Shown here: piece by piece, positions 1-10,828 of the stretch | Layout of the letters: the number at the start of each line of letters is the position of its first letter | Position numbering within the stretch: the first letter of the stretch is position 1 | Source: Argyresthia goedartella | Lineage: Eukaryota > Arthropoda > Insecta > Lepidoptera > Argyresthiidae | Assembly: GCA_949825045.1 (NCBI GenBank) | Contig: OX463827.1 | Coordinates: 1,572,501 to 1,636,500, forward strand | Direction of reading: 5' to 3' | Length of the DNA: 64,000 nt | Translations under genes and position numbers: made by a program | The notes under the pieces: generated by a model | What the model saw: the letters and a program-made list of their open reading frames with translations, nothing else | The model's database searches: none | What the model was told of the DNA's origin: nothing

Positions 1-423
1 TGTGGGGGCTGGAACAGCTTCCTATGTCTTGAACTTGAAAATAAACTGCTTGCTGTGAATGAATTTGCCGACGCGTTCGTTTCTGCTGGTGCGAGCTCCA
101 TTTTGATAAATCAGCAGTCGGCTGACTATCGGTTCATTATTCTTGCGGTATCTTGAGTTCGATGCGGGAAATCTTCAGTTGAAATCTTTTGGCTTCTGGT
201 CCGTCATGGCTTGCTTGATGTCGTCTTGGTTTGGGTGGGGTCTTGATTATGGATTTCTGCAGCGTGGTTTGAAATAGGTTTGCAAAAGTCGGGGCTCGGC
301 GATCTTGGACGAAGTGCTTCTTGCTTGCACTTCTAAGGTGGCAGCACACGGAGTTTTCTTCGCGGCTGGGCCCATGCTGCTATTACCGAAGGTTGCTGAT
401 GTTCAGAAGTCGGGTCACCACTT
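1..423 (-). other. 5' leader and gag start of a gypsy-like LTR element running off the left edge
   Basis: On the minus strand, just inside the proposed LTR (424-1952), TGGTGACCCGACTTCTGA (about 403-420) resembles the tRNA primer-binding sites of many Ty3/gypsy elements (TGGTGACCC start). An ATG at 375 opens a short basic reading frame (MGPAAKKTPC...) that stops after about 40 codons, so the gag is truncated or frameshifted in view. A second open stretch on the minus strand (137-349) has no motif I recognise. Placement and orientation are inferred from the PBS-like sequence and the LTR; the rest of the element would lie left of the window. Confidence 0.4.
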
Positions 424-541
424 TGCCAGAGGCAATTATGAGGGGAGTAACATCTTTGGGAGTAAAGTAAAAGGCTTGAGATGCGCGCAAATACCAGACT
501 ATACTAGACTAGACTAATTTATTATAGGGAATCCTAGCTTA

Positions 542-570
542 TACACAGTCAGGTCATAAGTTCTGTCACA
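542..570. repeat. maT left terminal inverted repeat
   Basis: Starts TACACAGTCAGGTCATAAG and pairs with the inverted copy at 1826-1854 (one difference, C versus T near the tip). The TA at 540-541 is the presumed target duplication. Confidence 0.93.
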
Positions 571-686
571 CAATAAAAAAATTTGAATTTAGAACGCTGG
601 CCACAAAAAAGTTTATTGAATTCGAATTTCGAATTTTTCATGAAAATAAAAATGTGTACTTTTTAGAATTTTCCTCATTTTTAAAT

Positions 687-1727
687 ATGGAGTGGACACT
701 TAAAGAAGACCGTGTCGCAGTTATTGCGTTGCTTCGTTGTGGTTACGCGCCAATTCAGATTTTCGACTTACTGAAAATTTTTAATATAACCAAAAGATTC
801 GTTTATCGTACCATAAAACGATACAATGAAGACTCTAGTGTAGATGACAGGTCAAGAAGTGGTCGCCCTCGCTCTGTTAGGACTCCAGCAGTGATAAAAG
901 CTGTGAAGGCGCGAATTCAAAGAAATCCCATACGTAAGCAGAAACTGTTGGCCCTTCAGATGGGGTTAAGCTGGACCACGGTGAAAAGGGTGTTAAATGA
1001 AGACTTAGGGCTTAGGGCATATCAAAGAAAAACAGGACATCGTTTGGACGCTCGTTTAATGGACCTGAGACTGAAGAGATGCCGCGCTTTGTTGAAGCGG
1101 TACGCGGGAAAAAAGCATCGAGAAATTCTTTTTTCGGATGAAAAAATTTTCACCGTGGAAGAGAGCTACAACAAACAAAATGATAAGGTGTATGCACACA
1201 GCAGTGAAGAAGCGAGCAACCGTATTCCGCGTGTCCAACGAGGTCATTTTCCATCCTCGCTCATGGTTTGGTTGGGAGTCTCTTATTGGGGCTTAACTGA
1301 GGTACATTTTTGTGCGAAAGGCGTAAAAACGAATGCAGTTGTGTATCAAAATACAGTCCTCAAGAACCTTGTGGAACCTGTTTCTCATACCATGTTTAAT
1401 AACAGGCACTGGGTATTCCAACAAGATTCTGCGCCAGCTCATAGAGCGAAAAGCACACAAGACTGGCTGGCGGCGCGTGAAATCGACTTCATCCGGCACG
1501 AAGACTGGCCCTCCTCCAGTCCAGATTTGAGTCCGTTAGATTACAAGATATGGCAACACTTGGAGGAAAAGGCCTGCTCAAAGCCTCATCCTGATTTGGA
1601 GTCACTCAAGGCATCCTTGATTAAGGCAGCCGCCGATATTGACATGGACCTCGTTCGTGCTGCGATAGACGACTGGCCGCGCAGAATAAAGGCCTGTATT
1701 CAAAATCGCGGGGGTCATTTTGAATAA
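687..1727 (+). CDS. maT mariner transposase (DD37D), intact
   Basis: Cut-and-paste DNA transposase of 346 residues if started at the ATG at 687 (MEWTLKEDRV); an upstream in-frame ATG at 654 adds 11 residues but is less likely. The N-terminal half has paired helix-turn-helix DNA-binding character (FDLLKIFNITKRFVYRTIKRY, then TTVKRVLNED). The catalytic DDE/D domain shows the first Asp in FSDEKIF, the second in QQDSAPAH and the third in SPDLSPLDY, with 37 residues between the last two, the diagnostic spacing of maT. Length is normal for the family. No stops or frameshifts. It would act in the nucleus on the TIRs flanking this gene. Confidence 0.93.
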   Translation: MEWTLKEDRVAVIALLRCGYAPIQIFDLLKIFNITKRFVYRTIKRYNEDSSVDDRSRSGRPRSVRTPAVIKAVKARIQRNPIRKQKLLALQMGLSWTTVKRVLNEDLGLRAYQRKTGHRLDARLMDLRLKRCRALLKRYAGKKHREILFSDEKIFTVEESYNKQNDKVYAHSSEEASNRIPRVQRGHFPSSLMVWLGVSYWGLTEVHFCAKGVKTNAVVYQNTVLKNLVEPVSHTMFNNRHWVFQQDSAPAHRAKSTQDWLAAREIDFIRHEDWPSSSPDLSPLDYKIWQHLEEKACSKPHPDLESLKASLIKAAADIDMDLVRAAIDDWPRRIKACIQNRGGHFE

Positions 1728-1825
1728 ACTTTATTACCATAAGAATCTATGTTTTATGAAATTCATTTTGCTATATAAATGTTTACATAAATAATAAACA
1801 TGTCTAAATTATTTCATATTGCACA

Positions 1826-1854
1826 TGTGACAGAACTTATGACCTGACTATGTA
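1826..1854. repeat. maT right terminal inverted repeat
   Basis: Inverted match to 542-570, followed by the TA target duplication at 1855-1856. Confidence 0.93.
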
Positions 1855-1952
1855 TACTAGGTTGGTACATGTTATTAATGACGTGCATAAGACATAGTGC
1901 GTGATGAATATAAATATACCTTATCTGTGACGGTTGTCGACTTATCTTAACA

Positions 1953-3115
1953 TTACGTGAAAATATGACTAACATACTCGACCGGCACAAGGATCTCAGT
2001 TATGTTTGGTAAAGGAAATTTAATGTCCTGAATATTGTTATTTAACTGCCTATAATCAATTACAAGCCTCCATTTCTTCTCACCTGACTTATCCGTCTTT
2101 TTCGGTACAAGAAGAACGGGGCTGGACCACTCGGAAATGGTTTCCTCAATAATGTCGTTATCTAACATGTCCTGAATCTGTTTCTGAACCTCATTTTTCA
2201 ATGCCTGTGGAAGCCTGTAAGGTTTTCTGTAAACTGGAGTAACATTATCCTTTAATTGAATGGAATGCTGCAATAAATTAGTAACAGATAGTTTATCTCC
2301 TGGCAAATGGAAAACATCTGCGTACTTAGCACAAATCTTCTGAATACCCGTTAGTTCCTCTTCGTTTAAATATGACGATAAATTTAACAGATTTAATAAC
2401 GTACGAACTCTGTCTGGACTTATCTTTCTCTGGTCAAAATTACATACGTCAAAATATTCGTCTAATTCGTGAGTCTGTAAACTAGAACAATCAATATCTA
2501 TTTGTCTATCTGTGGTATTTAATATTCGAATAGGTATTTTACCATTTTCCGGTTTTGTAATAATTCCCGCAACAAAAACACCTTCCTGTATCGAGATATC
2601 GCTAAAGTTACACAATCTCTGACCGCTGACGTTGGGATGTATTTTACTATCTCACAACGTGGCCCTATACTATAAATATAGTTTTCTGTACTCTCTATCG
2701 GGATTGTGACAGCTTGACTTTGGTTCTTCAAACTCAAAGTACAATTTCTGTAGTCAATTATCGCTTGATAGCGAGTGAAGAAATTCTGTCCTACAATTCC
2801 ATCTGCACAGCATGATAGTTTCTTAAAAACGTAAAAATTTTGTTTCAAAATTAAACCATTATATTCTAAATTTAAATAAACATATCCCTCTGAAACTAAA
2901 CTACCACTTATACCATTAATCTTTATTCTATCCTCAATAATATTTGGTACAAAATCATATTTTTGTAACCATTCATACCTTATCACACATATACTTGCAC
3001 CACTATCTACTAAAAGATCTATCGATTTATTATTTACGCTACATGATATTATAGAAGTTTTATTCACGTTAAAAATTCTCAAGTTAGGTACGAAAAAATT
3101 TTTCGCCCTCAGCAC
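1953..3115 (-). pseudogene. Gypsy-like LTR retroelement pol fragment (protease and start of RT), truncated
   Basis: Minus-strand remnant in two overlapping frames. The upstream frame (3115-2519) carries a retropepsin-like domain with the DSGAS active-site motif. The second frame (2615-1953) has the linker and N-terminal fingers of a Ty3/gypsy reverse transcriptase: the SSPVLLVPKK and WRLVIDYRQLN blocks are clear. Homology stops soon afterwards (about 1980), before the YxDD catalytic motif, so most of RT, RNase H and integrase are missing. The break lies just beside the proposed gypsy LTR at 1952, which may have landed here. Non-functional relic; clade not resolved beyond gypsy-like. Confidence 0.8.
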
Positions 3116-4293
3116 GATTGTAGTGATTGCTGTCGGTGGCGGCGTCTACGTCAGAGCTTATGTGCTGTACGCGCTGACTCTGCGAGAATCGGCCTCGGCC
3201 ATGCGAACCTCTGTTCGTTGAACTCTGCCAACGACCTCTTCCTCTATGACCTGAATTCGTTCGTTCGTTCACGTTCCCTACGTTCACCGGCGAATTCTGA
3301 TTTTGATTACCGAATGACGGTCTAAAAGAACCCCTAGAGAACCTATTGTTCCTAGATCGGTAGTTTCCGCGGTACTGACCCCGAGTACTTTGCGTGCGGT
3401 TAAAATGAAATGACGAGGGCTCTGTTGATGACATCGTTTGTTCATCGATAGCAGCTCGTATGTGTGTCTTCTGTCAGTGAGGAAAATTGCCTCGAAGCAA
3501 TAATCGTACTCAATCTTGAGTCAGATAATCCATCTGCAAAACACTTCATTGCAGTCTTTTCATTGAGAGGCCTTAATATCTCTTATCTCCCTTCATCACC
3601 ATCGGCCTGGGCTATTGTAAGATTAACGAATAGCTCTTCCAACTCTGAGCCAAATGATTGTACCGTCCTACGTCCCTGTCTTGATCTATACAGCTGAGAT
3701 TGTAAGGCTTCAGCCGATTTCTTCGGTACTAAGAACTTAGTCATATCGCTAACTAAATCGCTAACGCTTGGATACGGTGATCTCAATCTTAACTTTGCAC
3801 TTGCTGAAAGTCTGGTCTTTAACACAAATTCTATCAGCATGATTCTCGACTGTTCTTTAATCATTGTACTTTATAACTTAATCCCATCTATCAACTGCTT
3901 ACGGACTTGCTCTTGTCCTGTCATCACAGGTAACAAGGCAATCGCTGTCTTGATATCAAATTCACTAGCCATTGTGAACACTTTTTCTGAACTATTATCA
4001 CAAGTCTGGGATGAAGAATCATTAAAGGTAACTAACTCACAAATCCTACTATATATCCTATGTATTTCTTCTACTAAACTCTTAGCAACTGGCACATCCT
4101 CAGCACCAATATTCGACTGATTGGTCTTTTCGTTCAATACCGATACAATTCTTGACAGTTCACTATACCTCTGTTTCGCTTCATAAAGCTTTTTGTAGGC
4201 TAACTCACTACTTCTTTTCTCTGGACCTAATTTAACTAAATATTCCCTTATGTAATCTAATTTCAAACGCAAATCATCTAATTCCTTAGACAT
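3084..4293 (-). pseudogene. Gypsy-like gag remnant
   Basis: Minus-strand gag of the same relic. The N-terminal part (4293-3871) begins MSKELDDLRLKLDY and is predicted helical. An in-frame stop at 3871 separates it from 3864-3583 in the same frame, which contains FVLKTRLSASAKLRLRSP, a region typical of this gag type. The C-terminal part lies in another frame (3434-3084) and is very rich in Arg, Gly, Asn and Ser (RGQYRGNYRSRNNRFSRG), an RNA-binding tail without zinc knuckles. The lesions show it is decayed. It overlaps the start of the protease frame as gag and pol usually do. Confidence 0.72.
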
Positions 4294-5082
4294 GGTAACA
4301 TTATAAATTCAAAAAAAATATTCGCCTATGGCTGCAACATGAAAATAACACAGTACATAATGAATAACTTACTTGATTGCTGTACTGGCAGATTTAACTA
4401 ATCTAGGTCGAACGTGACGAGGCTGGCGGCGGCGGCGGAGCGCTGACCATGACGGCAGCTGGGCACTCCACGAGGCAGGAACAGGTCATCTTCTTGATGT
4501 GGCCGGGAAACCCCTGGACTGCCCTTCCGGTCGCAGTCAGTCTTCTAACGAGTCGGGTCACCCTGTACTCCCCGTCCGGTCGCAGTCAATCTTGATGTCT
4601 TGATAGTGTTGCTTGAGTTTCTTTAGTTATCTTCACACGAGGGCCGCTTATTATTTATCTTCTTAAAAAGTTACTGCATAGGTAATTTTGTCTTCATTTT
4701 CCGTAGGAATTTTCTTCTAATTTTTCTTCATTACGCGTGTTTCAGTTTTTCTGCATAATTTCCAATGGGTAGTCTTCAGTTTCGTCTTCATAATATTTCA
4801 CTGGATGTCTTGATCTTCATTCTTGAACGCTGATCGCAGGTGGCCTGCAAGGTCGCCATGAGATAACATGGGATCTTAGGGCGATAGGTGGCTCAGGAGT
4901 CAAACAGCATAACGTTATAATGTTGTATATTTGGGTATAAGAGAGAGACCTAAGTTACATAGCTATTTATAGTAATATAAATGCTTACTTAACATATTGT
5001 ACCTATGTGCGTCACAGTGTGTTGTTTGAGAGTGTGAGTGTAATTCACACATTACACTGCCTTAACTATGAAAGATATATTT
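4294..5082. other. Leader of the gypsy-like relic and unassigned DNA
   Basis: No coding region recognised. The part next to the gag start (4294-4450) is probably the 5' leader of the minus-strand gypsy-like relic; on that strand a GTAAGT and a later AG could bound a small leader intron. A GC-rich CGGCGGCGG stretch lies at about 4424-4440. An LTR could not be delimited. A/T-rich sequence fills the rest up to the Helitron. Confidence 0.3.
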
Positions 5083-5466
5083 TCTATACTAATATTATAA
5101 AGAAGTAAAGTTTGTGTGTTTGTATATTTGTTAAATTGTAAGGGGTAATCTCGGGATCTACTGAACCGATTTTAAAAATTCTTTCAACAATAGAAAGCCA
5201 CATTATTGCTGAGTGTCATAGGTTATATAAAAAACCGAAAAATAAAAAGGCTTTTACGTGGTAGTCCGTTTTGCAAAGTGAATCGGAGAAAAAACGGTCG
5301 AATGAAAGCGTTTCTTACGAACGCTGCCTTAACTATGAAAGATATATTTTTGAGTTCTAGAGAAAAGATGTGAAGCTTGAAAATGCCTACAAAAAAGTCA
5401 ACGACAGCATATGTCTAACTTTTATATTTAAGTTACAAAAAGTAGGTTTTTTAATATTAGTATAGA
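5057..5466. repeat. 27-bp direct repeat and inverted TCTATACTAATATTA ends at the Helitron 5' border
   Basis: CTGCCTTAACTATGAAAGAT plus seven further bases occurs identically at 5057-5083 and 5324-5350. Independently, TCTATACTAATATTAT at 5083 recurs inverted at 5451-5466 with one difference, enclosing 384 bp. The left copy followed by AAAG is the usual 5' start of lepidopteran Helitrons. The inverted copy means a second, oppositely oriented Helitron end, or a small foldback element, may be inserted here, so the exact 5' end of the autonomous Helitron is uncertain. Confidence 0.6.
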
Positions 5467-6160
5467 TAATTAAATTTTTAATATTAATAAAATTATTTAA
5501 ATCGTTAGGTCACATTTATTAGCCATATTACCAAAAATTATGAATCTTTATGAAAATAAGTAAACTCGTCGTCTTAAGTGTGAAAGCCAAAGCAACGGAC
5601 GGCGCGCGATGGCTTCGGGTTTAATTCGGTTCGCGTTCGTGCTCGCTTCGGGAGAAGGGGGCGTGGCCTTTTACATCTAAGAGGTAGGTACCCGCACAGA
5701 GTACATTATTGGGTACCCGCGCGGCTCAGCCGCGTGGTCGGCTCCTTACGCAGCGGACGCCCCCGAAATTTAATTTTTCGAAACGTAATTAGCACACTTT
5801 CGACTAAATAAAAAGTTCTTATCAGAACTATATCTATCTTATTCTTTCATTAAAAATTAAAAGTCTTTATTTTCTGTACATTTGAAAAAATAAGTTCTTT
5901 TCAGAACTGTTTTCTGTTTATAGTTTTCATTTAATTTAGGTTAAAGGTATTTAGTTTGTTTCATGTAGATATTTATTTAAGTTATACCTAGCTATTTAGT
6001 TTGCTTCATTTGCTTCATGTAGATATTAATTTAGGTTATAGGTATTTAGTTTTTTGCATTTAGGTTATGTTCATCTTGCTTATTTGCTTTATTGCTTTAT
6101 TTCCATAATAAAAAAAAACTATTTAGAACAACTGTTCCATTTTTTTAAATGTTTTTTGAA
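5467..6160 (+). other. Helitron 5' non-coding region
   Basis: A/T-rich DNA with a GC-rich island at 5585-5765 that includes a hairpin CGCGGC-TCA-GCCGCG (about 5729-5743). It may contain the Helitron promoter, but no element is definite. A reading frame is open from 6054, but its first 40 residues are low-complexity and unlike Helitron proteins, so the true start or a splice junction probably lies near 6170. Confidence 0.35.
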
Positions 6161-8217
6161 AAGAAAATCTCAACTGTCTAGACATACATCCCAGACACGA
6201 GCGGCTAGAGTACGCAGACTTGGAGAGACTTTCTCTGAGCATGAACAGCGCCTTGCGAATGAGACAGAATACAGATCGCGAGCGCGTGCTAGAGAGTCTA
6301 GCACCGAAAGGTCTTTGCGACTGGCTTACTATAGACAGTGTATGTCAGAAACACGTGATAGGGAGTCGGGCATAGAGCGTTCCCAGCGGCTTGCCAGCCA
6401 AAGAGAAATTACCTCTGAAACTTGTGCTAGGGAGACCAGCGCTGAAAGATCTCAGCGACTGGCTAATCTTAGACAGAATATTTCAGAAATACGTCATAGG
6501 GAATCCAGTATCAATCGTTCTCAGCGGCTTGCCAGCCAACGAGCAATTACTTCCGAAAGACGTGCTAGGGAGACCAGCGCCGAAAGAGCTCAGCGACTTG
6601 CTAACAATAGACAAAATATGGCGGAAATTCGTGCTAGGGAGTCTAGCACTGAACGTTCGCAAAGGCTCACTGCTGCGGCACAAAGACAACGAACATCTAG
6701 AACACGCAGTCGAAGTGCACCACACAGTAATAGATCAGCTTTCAATTATCATCCTAACATCGATTACGCTAAGCAGAGCGCAGTAACAATTGGAGCAATG
6801 AGTAAAACCTCTCCTAAGTGTTTTGCAAAAAAATGGAGCGATGAACCGAATGGTATGTGTTGTGCTGCAGGTAAAGTAATTCTTCCTAACACTGAAGAGC
6901 CACCAGAGCCTGTAAAAAGTCTCTTGACAAATGCTCATCCACACTCTACGCATTTTTTAAACAATATACGGAAATATAACACACTATTTCAAATGACATC
7001 GTTCGGTGCTAAAGAAATTCGTGAAGGTATGCCTACTTTTAAGATAGAGGGCCAGGTTTATCATTTAATTGGTAGTCTTCTTCCTTCAACAGGTCAAATT
7101 TCGAAATTGTTACAGATATATTTCATTTCTGATGCGGACCAATTTTCTTTGCGATCAAACATGAGCCAACCTTTAAAAACCGATTTGATCAATGAGTTAC
7201 AGACCGTATTAAATAGCCATCACGAATACATACGCAGTTTCAAATACAATTTACAAAGCAACTCCTCCGACAATTTAAAATTAATAATACACGCCGATCG
7301 CACACCACAAAATCAACATCGAGGAAGATACAACTCCCCTACAACAAACGAAGTTGCAGTATTGTTAGTAGATGAAGACAAAGGACCCCGTGATATAGTA
7401 CTACATTGTAAAGATGGCCAGCTAAAAAGAGTGTCCAAATTGCACCGCGCTTACGATCCCCTGCAATATCCTTTAATATTTGTGAAAGGAGATGATGGTT
7501 ATTATCTGACTATACAGCAACAAGGTTCCGCACAAAACAAAACAGTTTCCTGTATGCAGTTCTATGCACACAGACTTATGATCATAGAGAATCGTTTCAA
7601 TAGTTTACATTATTACCGAGATTTGTTCAGTCAATACTGCGTTGACATGATGGCTAAAATGATATCAGAAAGATTGAATTTTATATCCCGTAACCAACAA
7701 AAGTTAAGAGCTGATGATTATATACATTTAAGAGATGCTTTAAATAGAGATGCTAATGTAAATGCTGCAAATATTGGTCAACACGTTATCTTGCCCTCAT
7801 CTTTCACTGGCTTGCCGCGCTATATGCAAGAAAAAACCCAAGACGCTATGACATACGTGCGAAATTACGGAAGGACTGACTTATTTGTTACCTTCACTTG
7901 CAACCCCGAGTGGGAAGAAATAAAACAAGAACTTTTTTCTGGACAGCGATCTTTCGACCGACACGGCATAATAGCAAGGGTCTTTCATCTAAAAATGAAG
8001 AAAGTTATAAAACTATTTACAAAAGAAGAAGTTTTCGGAAAATTCAAATGCCACATGGTCAGTGTCGAGTGGCAGAAACGAGGTTTAACACATTGTCACA
8101 TGTTGATTTGGCTAGAAAATAAAATACAACCTGACGAAATTGACAAGATTATAGTTGCAGAGCTGCCCGATAAAGATAATGATCCGGCGTTGTTTGATAT
8201 TGTGACAAAGAACATGG
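6054..8217 (+). pseudogene. Helitron Rep/helicase, N-terminal part (Helitron-like N and first half of HUH Rep)
   Basis: Open for about 720 codons until it meets the pogo insertion at 8220. Residues about 60-210 are five to six tandem copies of a charged unit of roughly 23 residues (RExxxERSQRLAxxR), predicted helical. Then comes the Helitron-like N-terminal domain (from HPHSTHFLNNIRKYN through the YPLIF region) and the Rep catalytic domain with the HUH metal-binding motif in RGLTHCHMLIW (about 8085-8115). The family enzyme nicks and joins DNA at Helitron ends in the nucleus. The frame reads into the transposon for 12 codons before stopping, so the product is truncated; the missing half resumes at 11557. 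Confidence 0.88.
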
Positions 8218-8219
8218 TA

Positions 8220-8242
8220 CCGTCAACTGCCCATACTTCGCC
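8220..8242. repeat. Pogo A left terminal inverted repeat
   Basis: Begins CCGTCAACTGCCCATACTTC; perfect 23-bp inverted match to 11532-11554. Contains the ACTTCGCC subterminal motif. Confidence 0.95.
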
Positions 8243-8575
8243 TGCTTTTTGAAGGTTTTTGCAAAATAACTCCCAAATTATTCGATATAGAAATGGTTTT
8301 ATTAAAAAAAGGTATACTGTCAGGTTGGATCTTTAATTGTTAAAGTGAATATTCTATGTTCTTCTAATATTCCATGAAATATTGAGGTTTAAAGGAGACA
8401 GGCGAAGTCCGGGAAACTTGCCATGACTTCGCCTATAAATTTTTTTCATGTTGGTACGGGGTATAGGGTACCAACTTTTAGTTGAAAAATATTAAATCAT
8501 TTGCAACGGACTATAGTCCGTATTATAAGGAACGTAGGAATCATTCATCTTTTTTTAAACGTAGGTAGGCGAAGT
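8235..8575. repeat. Left subterminal GGCGAAGT motif cluster of pogo A
   Basis: GGCGAAGT or its complement at 8235-8242, 8401-8408, 8426-8433 and 8568-8575, often as TAGGCGAAGTTTGGA. The right-end copies are at 11145-11152, 11513-11520 and 11532-11539. The mixed orientation and clustering at both ends suggest transposase-binding sites (inference). Confidence 0.6.
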
Positions 8576-8848
8576 TTGGATGCAATCTGAACATAGTTAC
8601 ATACATTGATCGCCTTGGAGTTAGGGTTGCCAAAAATAATTTGTAAAGATTTTTACAAGGTTGAAAAATTCGCTCGGGACAGTACTTGAACCTGCAACCT
8701 TTATAAGTATGGGTAATGTTGTTCCCTAGTACGGGTAAGTGCTTTAGAAATTTGAAAAGGGTTTGGGTAAGTTTTTTTATATTATTTATTCTTAACATTC
8801 TAGACCATAATAAACATTACAAGTATGTAGTAAGTACATAGGTAAATC

Positions 8849-10828
8849 TTAACCTATGGCATATGTCTTCATAGAGGATATGTCGAATCTTAGCGCACCT
8901 CGCCGTTCTTCTTTAGGGTTGGGAACCACCATCTCTAAATCTGTTGTGTACATGGTGGACACATCTTCAACGGGCGGCCAAATAAATATCCCTTTGCCTC
9001 TGTGACGCAAAAACTTTATTTTAAAACAGGAAACACTTAGTTTTGCCAACACTTTTCCGATGAAGTAGCGTGTACTTTTTTCTGTGGAAAACTTGACCAG
9101 AACGAACTGGTTAACAGAAACTTCAATCGTATTTTTTTGCATTGTTTCTACTATCTCTTCTTCCGGGTAATCTGGCTCTGGCTCCAACTCAGACGGAATA
9201 AACCACGACTCATTATCCGACGGGTCCAACAATGAATACCGTTCTATGCTTTCGTCCTCTGAACTAGAATTACCATAAATGGAGAATTTGTTTTTTGCTC
9301 TACGTCGGTTTATAGTTTTCTCAGGACTACTACCAATATTTCTGTCTTGCCACGACGTTCCTGCTTTGGGCTCAACGCCATCTTGTGTGGTTTTCTGAGG
9401 TTAAAGTAATATATTTGATGTTACTATAACATTTCTTAGATCAGATTCTGCAGTCAGCTCCTTTGAAGGTAAGGACATTCCAATCCGCACGTCAAGTTTT
9501 ACTTGATAATTAAAGTCGGAAGCTGACACCGATACTCCGGGCGGAACATTCACCTTTTTGTTCCGAGGCTTCTTCTCAGGTTGGTCTACATTTGGTGATC
9601 GGTTCTCTTTCAGGTAGTCAAGGAGAGCATGCTCAATTTTGTAAGACTGGTCGGGTTTGAAATCTGGCAGTCTTTTTAATATCATTTCTGGGTTCAGTGG
9701 GTATATTCCTATAGCTTTAAATGCACTTTTTATGTCATCAGGCTTGCTATCAACAGCATCTATTAATGTCTTTAACAACTCCGGAAAATGACACTTGTTT
9801 AGTGACGACTGACCTCTGTTTTTGTTTTTATAATTTAGTAGAATAGCTCGCCATTGCTTTTTCATGGGGCCAAAATAGCTCACATCTAGTGGCTGCGTTA
9901 TATGAGATGAGTTTGGTGGTAGGAAAACAAATTTAATATTGTTTTCCTCGCACAGTTCAACTATCTTCACATTGATGTGGCTGGCCAGATTGTCGCCAAT
10001 CAATAATTTGGGCCCATCTTTGCTTCGTGCCCATGGAAGAATTATAGTTGAGAACCAATCTTCGAACATGGCTGTATCAAACCAGCCAGACTTCGTCCTA
10101 TTATATCTGGTACCTTTGGGACCATGCAAACGCCATTCTTCGAACAAATTTTCTGCCTTATATACCACATATGGTGGTAGCCTCTCACATCCAGCCGTTA
10201 TAGCGAACATTATAGAAATGCTTCCTTTTGTTGAATTCATGACCCTTTCAGGGTACTTCACACCTCGACGGAATAAACATTTCTTTGCTCCCGGGTTGTC
10301 TGACAAGTTAGTTTCGTCATAATTGAGAATATTTTCTCTGGGCACATCATTGAGTGTGATTTGCAAATTTTCAAAATACGCTTTAATTTCGTTACATGTT
10401 TTTGCAGCACGAGCTCTCTTAATATTTTGAATCTGTCTGTGGGTTAACTGATGGTTATGTCTTTGGAAGAAAAGACGCACCCATTTGTCACCTGGTGGTT
10501 TACCATTAAATACCGATTATCTGCCAGAATTTTGTAAATATCGGTGTACAACAAGTTTAAGATCTAGCAGCGATAAAGGACTGCCGAAATCTCCGGCTGC
10601 TATGATGACATTAACAAATTTTTGTTCATCTTCTTCTGAGAGACGAGTTGGACCTCCTACGGTCTTGGGGTGTTTTTCATGGAGTTTGTCCAAAAGAGTT
10701 CTGCGAGGTATTCCAAAGCTTTTTTCAGCATCATAAGAGGATATCTTTTTGTCCCTTAACAAGCCTACTGCTAATTGTACCATATCATCGCTATGTTTTA
10801 CCGTATAATCTCGTTTACGCTTCGGCAT
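8849..10828 (-). pseudogene. Pogo-like transposase A (psq-type HTH, DD35D), two in-frame stops
   Basis: Starting at the ATG at 10828 (MPKRKRDYTVKHSDD), a single minus-strand frame runs to the stop at 8849, about 659 codons, interrupted only by TAA at 10517-10519 and TAA at 9401-9403; no frameshift is needed. Order: HTH_psq DNA-binding domain (FGIPRRTLLDKL); DDE_1-type catalytic domain with Asp in ILNYDETN, IGDNLASH and TQPLDVS (35 residues between the last two); acidic, Ser-rich linker; and a C-terminal region with FVLVKFSTEKSTRYFIGKV of unknown role. The gene opposes the Helitron around it. The stops suggest recent decay, or a suppressed or edited transcript. Confidence 0.87.

Larger units (their letters stand above)
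542..1854 (+). mobile_element. maT-family (DD37D) mariner element, apparently complete
   Basis: A 1313-bp Tc1/mariner element: 29-bp terminal inverted repeats (542-570 and 1826-1854) that match with one mismatch, flanked on both sides by the expected TA target duplication (540-541, 1855-1856). It contains one uninterrupted transposase frame. The DD37D signature, size and single intronless gene fit the maT group known from Bombyx and other insects. It sits inside an older gypsy-like LTR. The intact ends and ORF suggest recent insertion; activity is not demonstrated. Confidence 0.93.
424..1952 (-). repeat. Candidate gypsy-type LTR (about 214 bp) split by a maT mariner
   Basis: Read on the minus strand, the sequence starts TGTTAAGATAAGTCG at 1952, passes a TATA-like stretch (about 1900-1920), is interrupted by the maT element, resumes with an AATAAA-like signal (about 518-528) and ends ...CCTCTGGCA next to the PBS-like site. 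With the 1313-bp mariner and one TA removed, about 214 bp remain. TG start and CA end, promoter and poly(A) signals in order, and an adjacent PBS support an LTR. The second LTR copy is not in the window, so the borders are inferred. Confidence 0.42.
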
